A stretch of 64,000 nt of DNA. Source: Pseudofrankia coriaricola. GTDB lineage: Bacteria; Actinomycetota; Actinomycetes; Frankiales; Frankiaceae. Positions 1-8,473 of this stretch are shown piece by piece. The stretch lies in assembly GCF_001854805.1 (NCBI RefSeq), contig NZ_MBLO01000001.1, positions 51,780 to 115,779 on the forward strand, read 5' to 3'. Position numbers and translations under genes: made by a program. Below the pieces are notes generated by a model, which saw nothing but the letters and a program-made list of their open reading frames with translations, did not search any database and had not been told where the DNA came from. The stretch's first letter is position 1; each line of letters begins with the position of its first letter.

Positions 1-192
1 GTACTCGGCCGTCACCCAGCCCAGGCCGCTGCCCTTGCGCCAGCGCGGCACCCCCTCGGTCACCGAGGCGGCGCACAGCACCCGCGTCCTGCCCGCCGAG
101 ATAAGCGCGGATCCCTCCGCGTGCTCCTGCCAACCGCGAAGAATCGTCACGTCCCGGAGCTGGTCGGCGGCTCTGCCGTCATGTCTGGTCAC
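1..192 (-). CDS. rph: Ribonuclease PH, N-terminal part (runs off the window)
   Basis: RNase PH is a phosphorolytic 3'-5' exoribonuclease that trims tRNA 3' ends. The reverse strand reads from a GTG at 192 into [20 protein letters not shown], followed by a stretch containing [20 protein letters not shown] and a GLGWVTAEY block, which is the conserved RNase PH start. About 64 codons are present and the rest lies beyond the left edge. An AAGG sequence lies about ten bases before the GTG. In actinobacteria rph follows murI and the MBL phosphodiesterase on the same strand, as here. The identification rests on motif recognition and synteny. Confidence 0.85.
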   Translation of the reverse strand, partial: MTRHDGRAADQLRDVTILRGWQEHAEGSALISAGRTRVLCAASVTEGVPRWRKGSGLGWVTAEY

Positions 193-261
193 GTCCCGGA
201 CCTTATCCAGCCCTTCCCCACGGACTGGCCAGCCGGGGACCCGGCGCCCGTCGGGCCGCCG

Positions 262-1008
262 TCAGATCTCGTACGAGGCGCCGGGGGCGGCCACGGTGGT
301 CTTGCCGCTGTAGGCGGCGGTGGCCTCCGCCTCGCTGCGGGCGGCGTCGCCCCAGGGAACCAGGTGGGTGACGACCAGCTGGCCGACGCCGGCCGCTTCG
401 GCGTGCAGGCCGGCCTCGCGGCCGGTCAGGTGCAGGTCGGGCGGGTTGTCCTCATGGTCGAGGAAGGCGGCCTCACACAGGAACAGGTCGCTGTCCCTGG
501 CGAGACGGACCAGCTTCTCGCACGGGCCGGTGTCGCCGGAGTAGGTCAGCACCTTGTCGTCCGCGCTGATCCGCACGCCGTAGGCCTCCACGGGGTGGGC
601 GACGCGGGCCAGATCGACGAGGAACGGTCCGATGTGCACCCGGCCCGGGCCGATCGTCTGGAAGTCGTAGATATCGGCCAGGGAGTCCTCTGGCCATCGC
701 TCGAAGGCGCCGCACAGCCGCTCCCGGGTGTTGATCGGCCCGTAGACCGGCAGCTTGGGCGGCATGCCCTGCGGGTGGTAGCGGCGCGCGTAGCTCTGCA
801 CGACGAGGTCGAGGCAGTGGTCGCCATGCAGGTGGCTGAGCAGGACGGCATCGACGTCGCGCAGGTCACAGTGCCGCTGGAGCTCTCCGAGTGACCCGTT
901 GCCCGCGTCGAGAACCAGGCGGAACCCGTCGGACTCGACAAGGTAGGACGAGCATGCGGAGGTCGGGCCCGGATAGGTACCAGAGCAGCCGAGGATGGTC
1001 AGTTTCAC
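262..1008 (-). CDS. MBL-fold phosphodiesterase, Rv1339-like (atypical cAMP phosphodiesterase)
   Basis: A cytoplasmic metallo-beta-lactamase-fold hydrolase of 248 residues. The metal motif HLHGDH lies near residues 59-64, a further metal-ligand Asp is in the YSGDTGP segment near 155, and a late His is in VVTHLVP near 214. The family includes RNase Z-like proteins; the mycobacterial orthologue in this position (Rv1339) has been reported to hydrolyse cAMP, so cyclic nucleotide phosphodiesterase is the best guess. Its GTG start overlaps the murI stop (GTGA), so the two are probably translationally coupled. The position between murI and rph supports orthology. Confidence 0.85.
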   Translation of the reverse strand: MKLTILGCSGTYPGPTSACSSYLVESDGFRLVLDAGNGSLGELQRHCDLRDVDAVLLSHLHGDHCLDLVVQSYARRYHPQGMPPKLPVYGPINTRERLCGAFERWPEDSLADIYDFQTIGPGRVHIGPFLVDLARVAHPVEAYGVRISADDKVLTYSGDTGPCEKLVRLARDSDLFLCEAAFLDHEDNPPDLHLTGREAGLHAEAAGVGQLVVTHLVPWGDAARSEAEATAAYSGKTTVAAPGASYEI

Positions 1009-1997
1009 CGGCGCACCGCCTCCGCCGTCGCGAGGACCGCCGTCGTCATGTCGCCGCTCCCGTCCGGTTCCTCCGCGCTCCCCGCCATGCTCAGGGGCAA
1101 GGGGGCCCGCGCGCCAGCGGTGCTGGCACTACTGGCGCGCGGAGCCGGAATACCACCGGCGGGCACGACCTGAGGGTTACCAGCCGGATACGCAGGCAGG
1201 ACGGCGGCGAGTTCGGGGCCGAGGAATCGGCGGCCGACCCGGGTGAAGGAGCGCGGATCGCCAGTGGCCAAGAACCGATGGACGGGTGGGGGCAGATCAG
1301 GATCGCGGAACAGCCCGCCCCGGGCCAGAACCCGGTAGGTGTCCTTCGCGGTCTCCTCAGCACTGCTCACCAGCGTCACCCCTTCCCCCATCACGAGGCC
1401 GATAACCCCGGTCAGCAACGGATAATGGGTACATCCGAGGATTAGGGCGTCGACGTCGACATCCTGCAACGGCGCCAGGTATGCCTCGGTGAAGCCGAAC
1501 AACTGCCGGCCGGTCGTCGTACCGCGTTCGGCGAAGTCAACGAACACCGGGCACGCCACGCTCGTGAGCGTCACGCTCGCCGTCGCGGTCGCGGTCGCGG
1601 TCGCGGCGACGGCGGCGTCATAGGCGCGGCTGGTGATGCTCGCGACGGTGCCGATCACCCCGACGCGCCCGGTGCGAGTCGCCGCGACCGCGCGCCTGGC
1701 GGCCGGTAGGACAACCTCCACCACCGGCACGTCGTAGCGCTCGCGAGCGTCGCGCAGGCAGGCCGCGCTGGCCGTGGCACACGCGATCACGAGGAGTTTC
1801 ACGCCCTCGGCGACGAGCGCGTCCATCGCGTCGAGCGCGAGGTCCCGGATGTCCGTAACCGGCCGCGGCTCATACGGGGCGTGCGCGGTGTCGCCGAGAT
1901 ACAGGAGCGACTCATGCGGCAACTGGTCGAGGATGGCCCGGGCCACCGTCAGACCGCCTACGCCGCTGTCGAACACCCCTATCGGCGCGTCGCTCAT
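1005..1997 (-). CDS. murI: Glutamate racemase with altered first catalytic motif
   Basis: MurI makes D-glutamate for peptidoglycan. The start [16 protein letters not shown] and the second catalytic-cysteine block LGCTHYPLL (Cys near residue 190) are canonical. The first catalytic block reads [10 protein letters not shown], whereas the family normally has Cys-Asn-(Thr/Ser) with an Asn directly after the catalytic Cys; here that residue is Ala. The protein (330 aa) is longer than the usual ~270 because of an Ala-Thr insert encoded by a GTCGCG microrepeat (about 1582-1608) and a Pro/Ala-rich tail of about 60 residues. It overlaps the downstream phosphodiesterase by four bases. Family assignment is firm; full activity is less certain because of the Asn change. 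Confidence 0.9.
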   Translation of the reverse strand: MSDAPIGVFDSGVGGLTVARAILDQLPHESLLYLGDTAHAPYEPRPVTDIRDLALDAMDALVAEGVKLLVIACATASAACLRDARERYDVPVVEVVLPAARRAVAATRTGRVGVIGTVASITSRAYDAAVAATATATATASVTLTSVACPVFVDFAERGTTTGRQLFGFTEAYLAPLQDVDVDALILGCTHYPLLTGVIGLVMGEGVTLVSSAEETAKDTYRVLARGGLFRDPDLPPPVHRFLATGDPRSFTRVGRRFLGPELAAVLPAYPAGNPQVVPAGGIPAPRASSASTAGARAPLPLSMAGSAEEPDGSGDMTTAVLATAEAVRR

Positions 1998-2941
1998 GAA
2001 GGCAAAGACTAAGCCGGAAAACTGGGGATCACTCTGTGGGTGTCATCACCCGAGCATTGGCGGACCGTGGATCTCCGGGTGGGACGTCCAGAAGTGTCCC
2101 GATCTTGCCCGCTATGCACCGCCCGTGATGGTGCGCACGCCGCATACGAGACCCACTCTGTCAGGGCCGCTCTGCCAGGGCCGTCCTGTCAGGGTCGCTC
2201 CGCCAAGGCCACCGTTCAGGCCGGCTCGCGGGGGGCGCGAGCCGGCTCGGCCGCGGTTCGCCGCGACATCGGCGCACAGGTCGCCATGTGCGGCACACCA
2301 CATGGGCTCCAGGCCCGCTCGGGTGACGTCCCGCACCCACGGCCCATGGGGCAAGAACAGCACGGATGGGCGCTTCAGCGGCGATATGACGACCAAACAG
2401 TGTGTCGTCCGGCAACGACCGACCTCAGGGTGTAACCTGGAAACAACCTGTAATCGATCAGTGACTATCAGCTATCGAGCAGGTAGGTTGAGGACGCGAC
2501 TGAGGTGTCCGGGCCGATCCATCCGTCCCCGGACCGTGGCACCCCAGTCGCATCCCTCCATCCTGGTTCATCCCAGTCCGGCCCTCTTCGGTGCCTTGTC
2601 GCCCGATGGCGTGACGCTGGCGCTCAGGCGACGCGACGCCCATCGGCCGGCGCTCGCCCGTGACGGGAACGCTTCCACCGCCCGAATGGGCCACATGGGC
2701 ACGTCGTGCTATCAATTCGGCGATTTCGACGGGGTCGCATCCGGCCGGCCCATGCCTGGTGCCGCCCCCGGCAACGTTCGCCCGCCTCGGCGCGGAAGAT
2801 CGCCAGGACTGTACTCGGATCCGAACTCCGCCCTCGGGCCCATTCGGATCCGAGTACAGAACCGCTGATCAAGCTCACGGCGCGGCGATGCCACCGGGCC
2901 AACCTTGCCTGAGGTGGCACCAGCCCTCGGCGATCGACGGA
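1998..2941. other. Intergenic region between murI and the next upstream gene
   Basis: About 940 bp with no convincing gene. Long open frames cross it on both strands but have no recognisable domain, clear ribosome site or conserved start; this is usual for DNA this rich in GC. It holds degenerate short repeats of a CAGGGCCG-type unit near 2158-2215 and the strong palindrome listed separately. The murI promoter should lie just above 1997, but no clear -35/-10 pair is evident. Confidence 0.5.
2809..2859. terminator. 17-bp perfect inverted repeat, terminator-like or operator
   Basis: The arms CTGTACTCGGATCCGAA (2809-2825) and TTCGGATCCGAGTACAG (2843-2859) are perfect reverse complements around a 17-base loop. 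It lies just past the stop of the minus-strand gene at 2942 and far from the murI start. No T-run follows on either side, so it may be a non-canonical terminator or a protein-binding palindrome. Confidence 0.5.
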
Positions 2942-3616
2942 TCAGCCGGCCGAGATCAGCCCGGCGGGCGTCTCGCCCACGTCCGTGGCGACGTCCGGGG
3001 TGCGCGCACGTCCGGCGCGCGCACCGGCGGCCAGCCAGGCGCCGTAGACCTGCTCGGCGAGCAGCCACGCGTGCCCCGGCCTGGCCCGCCCGGCCGGCGG
3101 CGCCGCCACAGCGACGACATCCACGTCGGGCCGGCGGCCAGCCAGGCCGACACCATGGACCGACGCGGCGACGAACACCGCGGGATCGAACCGCGAATCG
3201 CCGCCGACCACCCAGCGCCTGGCATACGGCGCGAAGCGCTCGGCAACCCGGACGTGCCGGGTCTGTGCCATCCCGGGGGCGGGCACGACGACCGCATCCA
3301 GGGTCAGCGGAGGCTCGACGAGCCGGCTGACCCCGTCCGACGACCACGCGACCACGCCGTCCGGCAGCAGGCTGGTCTCGGCCAGCACGCCCGGGTCCTC
3401 GACGAGCACCCCCGCGGGCATCCCGGCGAGCCGGCGCAGTAGTCGCGGGTAACTCATGGCGCCCAGTCCGAACCGGACGCGCCGCTCGTGCTCGGCGGCG
3501 TCCAGGCGGAACACCGCGTCCACGGCCCGGCCGTCGAGTTCGGCCCCGACCACCCAGCGCCCCGGGAAAAGGATGTCAATCAGCTCGCCGTCGACAAGCC
3601 CGCCAGCTCGCCTCAC
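2942..3616 (-). CDS. Hypothetical protein, about 224 aa
   Basis: I do not recognise a family. The GTG start at 3616 follows a good ribosome site (GGGGAGG about six bases upstream), and the frame is open for 224 codons with typical high-GC third positions. The protein is probably soluble, rich in Val/Ala/Arg, without signal peptide or long hydrophobic helix. The central part alternates beta-like segments (VVVPAPGMAQ, WVVGGDSRFDPAVFVAASVHG, DVDVVAVAAPP). It points toward murI and ends 83 bp before the 2809-2859 palindrome. It lies at the edge of the accessory block, so it may be lineage-specific. Confidence 0.6.
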   Translation of the reverse strand: MRRAGGLVDGELIDILFPGRWVVGAELDGRAVDAVFRLDAAEHERRVRFGLGAMSYPRLLRRLAGMPAGVLVEDPGVLAETSLLPDGVVAWSSDGVSRLVEPPLTLDAVVVPAPGMAQTRHVRVAERFAPYARRWVVGGDSRFDPAVFVAASVHGVGLAGRRPDVDVVAVAAPPAGRARPGHAWLLAEQVYGAWLAAGARAGRARTPDVATDVGETPAGLISAG

Positions 3617-3709
3617 CGGATGCCTCCCCTCTGGGGTCCGCCGCGGCAGGAAACGCCGGAAGCGGGGGTGAGCCTGTCACGCCTCCGGCGCCGCGAACCT
3701 GCCGGACCG

Positions 3710-3855
3710 CGGGCATCCCGGATCGCCGGATCGCCGACCCGCCAGACCGGCGATCTACCAGATCAGCTTCGCCGATCCGGTCGGAACCCTGTCGCCGATC
3801 CGGAGGAACCCTGTCGCCGATCGGCAGGGCCCCTGCCACCGGTCCGGCAGGAACC
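3710..3855. repeat. Degenerate array of the CGCCGATCCGG-type palindromic repeat
   Basis: Several overlapping copies of a unit resembling CAGATCAGCTTCGCCGATCC and then CCTGTCGCCGATC/CCGG lie head to tail. The unit is a relative of the exact 38-bp element present twice at 21102-21250, which has the self-complementary core GATCGGC-GAA-GCCGATC. The surrounding interval 3617-4176 has no supported gene. The array looks like a decayed cluster of that dispersed repeat. Confidence 0.65.
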
Positions 3856-4176
3856 ACGGTTGATGCCTGCCGCCGTTCGCCGCGCCGGCGGTCGCCGGCG
3901 CGGTGTTACCAGTCGTGCGGTCCTTCGACGTCCCGCCGGGCGGGCGCTCCCATCCCTTCTGACGCCATCTGACGCGCACGTTGCCAGTCTCGTTGCATCC
4001 TGCAGCGTGTCGCGTCACGTTGGGACTACTGCGAAGCCACCAATCTCGCTCTACGCATACATAGAAACACCCAACGCAACCGATTCGTCCACCATCGAGT
4101 GGCCAGGAGCGTCGCGCGCCACCGCGCCTACCGGACCCACCCGCCGGCCTCCCGCCGATCGATACGCTAGAGGGAC

Positions 4177-4257
4177 GCGGGAGTGGCGGAATGGCAGACG
4201 CAGCAGACTTAGGATCTGCCGCCCTAGGGCGTGGGGGTTCAAGTCCCCCCTCCCGCA
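4177..4257 (+). tRNA. tRNA-Leu, anticodon UAG
   Basis: The acceptor stem GCGGGAG (4177-4183) pairs with CTCCCGC (4250-4256), with A4257 as discriminator. The anticodon stem GCAGA/TCTGC encloses loop CTTAGGA with anticodon TAG at 4210-4212. A long variable arm (CGCCC-TAG-GGCG) is diagnostic of a type II tRNA, and the T arm is GGGGG-TTCAAGT-CCCCC. The 3' CCA is not encoded. It reads CUA codons. An integrase remnant begins about 115 bases downstream, so the gene has probably been an attachment site for integrative elements. Confidence 0.95.
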
Positions 4258-4373
4258 CACAGCCTGGCTAGCAGGTGTTGTGGCGAGGCAGCAAGCGTCG
4301 CGCTGGCTGCGATCAGGCACGGCACGGACTGGCTTCGCGGACCGGCCGGTTCTGGATCATTACCCTTCGTGCA

Positions 4374-4784
4374 TGCCCAGAGGGTTACGTAGAGCGCCTG
4401 CCTAGTAGCTCGTTCCGCATCCGGGCGTACGCCGGAGTCGACCCGCTGACCGGCAAAGAGGTCTACCTGAAGGAGACCGTCAAGCGCGCGGAGACCGTTG
4501 AGCCGGCCAAGCAGCGGCTACTGGCGAGCGCCGAGGCCGGAAAGCGGCCCGAGAACGCAGCGACGGTCAAGCACCTTGTCGCCGAGTACTTGGCGACGGC
4601 CGACATTGAGCCGACCACGCGCCACATGTACGCCGGCGTCGACCTCCGCACCACGGCGGGCCTCCTCGGCCATGGCAGCGGCGGCGCCACGCTGCGCGTC
4701 TACGCCCACCGCACCACCGAAGCCGACCGCCGCGCTGCCACAGTCCCGCCACCGTCAAGCAGCTGGTCGACTGGCTTCCTTTAG
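4374..4784 (+). pseudogene. Tyrosine integrase remnant, core deleted
   Basis: The frame opens with GYVERLPSSSFRIRAYAGVD and continues through KEVYLKETVKRAET, the N-terminal arm-type DNA-binding region of actinomycete phage/ICE integrases, into YLATADIEPTTRHMYAG. It then jumps straight to LLGHGSGGATLRVYAHRTTE, the C-terminal end of the catalytic domain with the GH...Y pattern. Roughly 250 residues of core (SAM-like domain and Arg/Lys/His catalytic residues) are missing. It lies just downstream of tRNA-Leu in the same direction, the usual place for an integrase that used that tRNA. It cannot encode an active recombinase. Confidence 0.8.
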
Positions 4785-5002
4785 GAACTCAAAATGGACA
4801 GATCCTGAACACTCCGGATGTCCTGGGCCCTGGCGCCATCTGACCACAAGAGTCCGGCTGGATACCAGCCCTCCGCGTTTGGTCCAGCCCGGGGATGCAT
4901 TCTTGCATCTCCTGAGGCAGGCTTCAGGCACTCCCGCCGGGGGTTCGGCACCGCATCGTTGCAGGCCGATCATTACATCAGGTCAGAATTCAGGGGATGA
5001 CC

Positions 5003-5698
5003 GTGTCCCGATTTTGTCGGAGTCAACTACTAGTATTGACCGCGCTGTTCGTTGCCACTGCGATCGCCGCGACATTCGGCCTGGGTGCCCTACCGGCATC
5101 GGCCGCGCCAGCGATGACAGCGAAGACCCTGCCGGTCAAGGGTGTACCCGGGGTAACCCAGCTCTGCGGGCCGGCCGCCGACTATTCCTGCACAGCCGGC
5201 GGATACGCTGGCAAAAGTACGGGATGGCCGGGAGAGAGATACGGCGCCGGCGCAGCGAGCAGTAACGCCTACGGTTATCACAATTGCACCCTGTATGTCG
5301 CATACCGGCTCGCCCAGAACGGTTTTCCCGACCCTGGGTGGCACACTAACGCCAACCTATGGGCAGTTCAAGCAGCCTCGGCCGGGACCTCAGTCAACCA
5401 GACACCGAGCGTTGGATCCGTGGCACAGTGGAACGGTGGGCTGAACGGGCACGTCGCGTACGTCGAAGTCGTCACCGCGTCATACATCGAGGTAACCGAG
5501 GACGTGTACCAGGACAACTGGACTGGCCGCGTCCGCATCCAGACTGGAACGGCGGCCTGGCCCGACAACTTCATCCACTTCGGAAGTTCGGCGCCGGCAG
5601 GCCAGCAGGTCGCCCCTGACAACGGGAAGGACCTGCCGTCCTCCCTTGTCCCGTTTACGGACATTCTCGGCCAACTACTGCCGGGATTGCTCCACTAA
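5003..5698 (+). CDS. Secreted CHAP-domain hydrolase
   Basis: CHAP domains are cysteine amidases or endopeptidases that usually cut peptidoglycan. A signal peptide is clear: a basic start, a hydrophobic core (LLVLTALFVATAIAATFGLG) and an ALPASAAPA cleavage region. The catalytic Cys lies in HNCTLYVAYRL (about residue 95) and the His in NGHVAYVEVV (about 150), with an acidic residue in EVTEDVYQ. The ATG at 4997 is directly against AGGGG; the GTG at 5003 has a proper six-base spacing, so 5003 is preferred. It lies between integrase remnants, so it may be cargo of a decayed element. It could act in wall remodelling or against competitors. Confidence 0.8.
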   Translation: MSRFCRSQLLVLTALFVATAIAATFGLGALPASAAPAMTAKTLPVKGVPGVTQLCGPAADYSCTAGGYAGKSTGWPGERYGAGAASSNAYGYHNCTLYVAYRLAQNGFPDPGWHTNANLWAVQAASAGTSVNQTPSVGSVAQWNGGLNGHVAYVEVVTASYIEVTEDVYQDNWTGRVRIQTGTAAWPDNFIHFGSSAPAGQQVAPDNGKDLPSSLVPFTDILGQLLPGLLH

Positions 5699-5873
5699 AG
5701 CCAGGCGGACCTCGCCCTACCCGACCTGTAGCCCCTGTGTATGACAGCGCCAAACTCCCGCCGCGGCCAGCCTGACCACGGGCACGAGAACAATGAGCGA
5801 ACTAATGAACACAGTGCTCACGCCGCAGGCGGCGGGCAGGGAGCCACCAGGGAGGCGGCCGGGCTTATGCCAG

Positions 5874-6257
5874 TCATGAATGTTCAGATGACCGCCGATC
5901 TCGGCGGACGCCGCGCTTGCGCAGCAGCGCCTTTACGGCCGTCTGGCTGATCGAGTATCGCTCGGCCAAGCCGCGGGCAGTGGCGCCCGCCAAGTACACG
6001 CTGATCAGGGACTCGATGTCCGAGGCCGGGAGCCGGTCAACGATCGCGTGCCGTCGAGGCACTTGGCCGGACCCCGTGAGGCCGGCAAGCCCCGGAGCGT
6101 CCGTTTGATCGTCGCCGGCAGACACCACGGACCAGGTGGTTCGGAGGTCGTGGAGCCACTCTGGCCGGTTCAAGTAGCGGCCAAGGAGGTGCACCAGCTT
6201 ATCTACCAGGCTTTTTACGCGCAGCGTGGGTCGCAGCGGTGGCCGGTGAAGATCCAC
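5874..6257 (-). CDS. Small protein with recombinase-type helix-turn-helix
   Basis: The C-terminal half reads SLISVYLAGATARGLAERYS followed by ISQTAVKALLRKRGVRR, the HTH_7-like helix-turn-helix found at the C-termini of serine recombinases and in small stand-alone proteins next to actinomycete integrases. No recombinase catalytic domain is present. The start is uncertain: the GTG at 6257 is in frame and gives about 127 residues; the open frame continues further upstream but antisense to an integrase remnant. It probably belongs to the same integrated element as the integrase fragments on either side, as a DNA-binding accessory factor or remnant. Confidence 0.55.
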   Translation of the reverse strand: MDLHRPPLRPTLRVKSLVDKLVHLLGRYLNRPEWLHDLRTTWSVVSAGDDQTDAPGLAGLTGSGQVPRRHAIVDRLPASDIESLISVYLAGATARGLAERYSISQTAVKALLRKRGVRRDRRSSEHS

Positions 6258-6341
6258 GTGGAATACGTCGTGGAATATGGGCCTCTGGATCAGCTGCCAC
6301 CCGCGCATGGCCAAGGACCGCACCGACGACGCTGTGTCCAC

Positions 6342-6900
6342 CGAGGGCATGTCGAACGGCTCCCCAGCGGCTCGCTGCGGGTCGTCGTGTTCGCCGGCCG
6401 GGACGACGTGACCGGCAAGCCGATCTACCTCAAGGAGACCGTCAAACGCTCCGAAGACGTCGCCGCCGCGCGGGCACGCCTGCTCGCCAAGGCAGGTGCT
6501 GGCCGACGACCCGAGCGGAACGCCACCGTCGAGCGCCTGGTCGAGGAGTACCTCGCGACCGCGGATATCGCGCCGACGACCAGGCACACGTACGCCGGCT
6601 ACGCCCGGCGCAACATCGTGCCGACGATCGGCAAGAAGACGGTGCGCGAGATCCGCACCCGCGCTCTCGAGACCATGCACGCGCGGCTGAGGGGGCCTGC
6701 CGGAAGCTCTGCAACGGCAGCTCCACAAGGCCAGGACTCACCAGAAGCGGACCCTCGCACTCGACGAAGTCACCTGCCAACTGCTCCAAGAGGAACACGA
6801 CCGGATCGCTGGCGCGCTCGCCGAGGTCGACGTCGCACTGGCTGAGCCAGCTGATCGACGGGCCCATCCGTCCTCCAGTGAGACGGGCGCGCCCGAGGTG
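6342..6900 (+). pseudogene. Second tyrosine integrase remnant, frameshifted and deleted
   Basis: One frame reads GHVERLPSGSLRVVVFAGRD, then KPIYLKETVKRSED and TRHTYAGYARRNIVPTIGKK up to about 6710, closely related to the remnant at 4374. After that the similarity continues in another frame with LHKARTHQKRTLALDEVTCQ, the segment also seen in the third remnant at 11335. The region between these blocks is missing, so at least one deletion and a frame change have occurred. There is no catalytic core. Confidence 0.75.
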
Positions 6901-6984
6901 GACGGTCGATCTTCACCGGCTGTCGATCTTCATCGGTTAGGTTTTGGGTCTCGGTTGTCGGGCCGCGGTGTAGCGGCGTCGGAT

Positions 6985-7626
6985 CTAGGCGGAGGCCCCG
7001 GCCCTACGGGCCTGCTGCAGCGTGGCGAAGGCGCCTCGGTCGTTGAGGCGGGGGAACGGCTCCGCGGGCACTGGCACGCCTAGGAAAATGCAGAGCGGCT
7101 CCCAGCCCTCGGTGACGTTGAAGACCAGCAGGCGGTCCGCCGGGATCTCGCGCGTCACCTTGGCGACGTGCTCCTCGTAGACCCGCAGGGCGTGGTCCTT
7201 GTCGGCGAAGCGTCCCTCGAAGACGCCGTCCCAGATCACCTTGTTGAGCAGCCTGACCAGCGGCTCGACCTCCGGCGGCAGGGTTGCCGGGGCGTTCTGG
7301 ATCGCCCGGAAGAGCGTGTTGTTCATGCTCTCGTACCACTTCTCCGGGTCACGTACCGAAAGAATTACCTTGGAGGCGGAGTTGTGGGCGGCGAGCTCCC
7401 GCCAGAACCGGGCGCCGGGCCAGTCGACGGTCGACCTGTAACCGGTGTATACGGAGTCCCAGTCGACGGGTTTGCCCTCGACCGCGTCCAGCCAGTCGAA
7501 AACGGTATCGCGCCGCTTGAACACCTCAGAGCCGTGATGGCAGGGGCCGAAGCCGAGCTGCTCAAGGGCGGCCTTGAGTGAGCGAGTTCCGGTGCGCCCG
7601 AAGCCCGCGCCGACGATGTCGACCAT
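6985..7626 (-). CDS. Sulfotransferase family protein
   Basis: About 213 residues. The start VDIVGAGFGRTGTRSLKAAL contains the PAPS 5'-phosphosulfate loop in the form FGRTGTRSLKAAL, and the 3'-phosphate-binding region reads KVILSVRDPEKWYES. These match the Sulfotransfer_4 family, which transfers sulfate from PAPS to a small acceptor or polymer. The ATG at 7626 has an excellent ribosome site (GAGGAGGG, two bases before the ATG), so the longer frame start at 7722 is rejected. It stands alone, between an integrase remnant and the NLR module. The acceptor cannot be told from the sequence. Confidence 0.85.
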   Translation of the reverse strand: MVDIVGAGFGRTGTRSLKAALEQLGFGPCHHGSEVFKRRDTVFDWLDAVEGKPVDWDSVYTGYRSTVDWPGARFWRELAAHNSASKVILSVRDPEKWYESMNNTLFRAIQNAPATLPPEVEPLVRLLNKVIWDGVFEGRFADKDHALRVYEEHVAKVTREIPADRLLVFNVTEGWEPLCIFLGVPVPAEPFPRLNDRGAFATLQQARRAGASA

Positions 7627-8044
7627 GTCCCTCCTCGGAAGGTTGCGATGAGGCAACGCTATCGAGGCCGCCAGCCGGGTCAGCATGAACCCTCCCGGCC
7701 AGGACGAAGAGCGCCTTGTCACGCCTCAATGTCCGACAGCGACCAGAGACGTGGTAGCGTCCTCCGCCGCCACAACACCACATTCCTCACCGGAATTACG
7801 GTGAAACGCGGGGAGCGCCGAGGCCTGCCGGGCGTCGATCGACGGACCGCGGTGCTCACCTTCGACGTCCGCCGGCAGTCTGACTCTCCGGTCGAGTTGC
7901 CCCCGTGCGACACCGGCCAGCCCGACACCGCGACCGATCGGCATCCCCAGGACGACTGGTCTCCCGACTGTCGATATCAGGACGCGAAGGCCACAGTCTC
8001 GACTTGCACGACTACGGTGCAGAACGTGATGAAGGGGGGATCGC
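7627..8044. promoter_or_regulatory. Intergenic region upstream of the NLR-like module, with inverted repeat
   Basis: About 420 bp between two divergent genes. It should hold both promoters. The clearest element is the inverted repeat TGCAC-GACTACG-GTGCA at 8005-8021, 23 bp before the GTG of the first module gene and just above its ribosome site (GGGGGGA). This may be an operator. No open frame in the region looks like a gene. Confidence 0.4.
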
Positions 8045-8473
8045 GTGGATCCGGAATTGGCGGCGTTGGCTGCTACGGCGGCCACCACGCTGGTGGCGTC
8101 GCTGGCTACCGACGGGTGGGAACGGGCCAAGAGCGCGATGGGCAGCCTCTGGCGGCGGGTGCATCCCGACCGTGCGGACGCCGTCGAGGCTGACCTGGTC
8201 GATATCCGCGCCGAGGTGCTTGCGGCGCGTGAGGCCGGCGATGAGCGAACCGAGCAGGTGCTGGCCGAAGAATGGCGGTCCCGGCTGCGGAGGCTGCTGG
8301 CCAGCGACCCGCAGCTCGCCAATGAGCTACGGCAGATCGTGGCCGAGCTGACCCCGAAGCTGCCGGAGATGGACCAGGCACGTATCGGGCAGATCAGCAT
8401 GACCGCGACGGCCTCGGACCACAGTCACATCATCCAGCTCGGCCAGGGAACCCAGAGCATCGTCGACCGATGA
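8045..8473 (+). CDS. Putative effector with C-terminal BASS/RHIM-like amyloid motif
   Basis: A 142-residue protein starting with GTG behind a GGGGGGA ribosome site. Residues 4-22 form a small-residue hydrophobic helix (ELAALAATAATTLVASLAT), followed by charged helices up to about 105. The C-terminus (123-139) reads ASDHSHIIQLGQGTQSI. The neighbouring NB-ARC protein has ASGHASVIQLGQGTQHI near its N-terminus, identical at 12 of 17 positions. Such matching motifs on an adjacent effector and NLR are the pattern described for bacterial amyloid signalling sequences (BASS), which resemble the RHIM core (V/I)Q-x-G. The helical N-terminus could be a membrane-active domain like the Bell domains known in such pairs; this is inference. 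Its stop overlaps the next start (ATGA). Confidence 0.75.
   Translation: MDPELAALAATAATTLVASLATDGWERAKSAMGSLWRRVHPDRADAVEADLVDIRAEVLAAREAGDERTEQVLAEEWRSRLRRLLASDPQLANELRQIVAELTPKLPEMDQARIGQISMTATASDHSHIIQLGQGTQSIVDR

Noticed and set aside
1774..2868. Long plus-strand open frame of 364 codons over the murI start and its upstream region
   Set aside because: It is antisense to murI at its beginning, has no recognisable domain, and shows the Arg/Pro-rich composition typical of shadow frames in GC-rich DNA.
3700..3860. Possible CRISPR array, because of repeated CGCCGATCCGG units
   Set aside because: Units overlap, differ in length and lack unique spacers. They match the dispersed 38-bp palindrome instead, and there are no cas genes.
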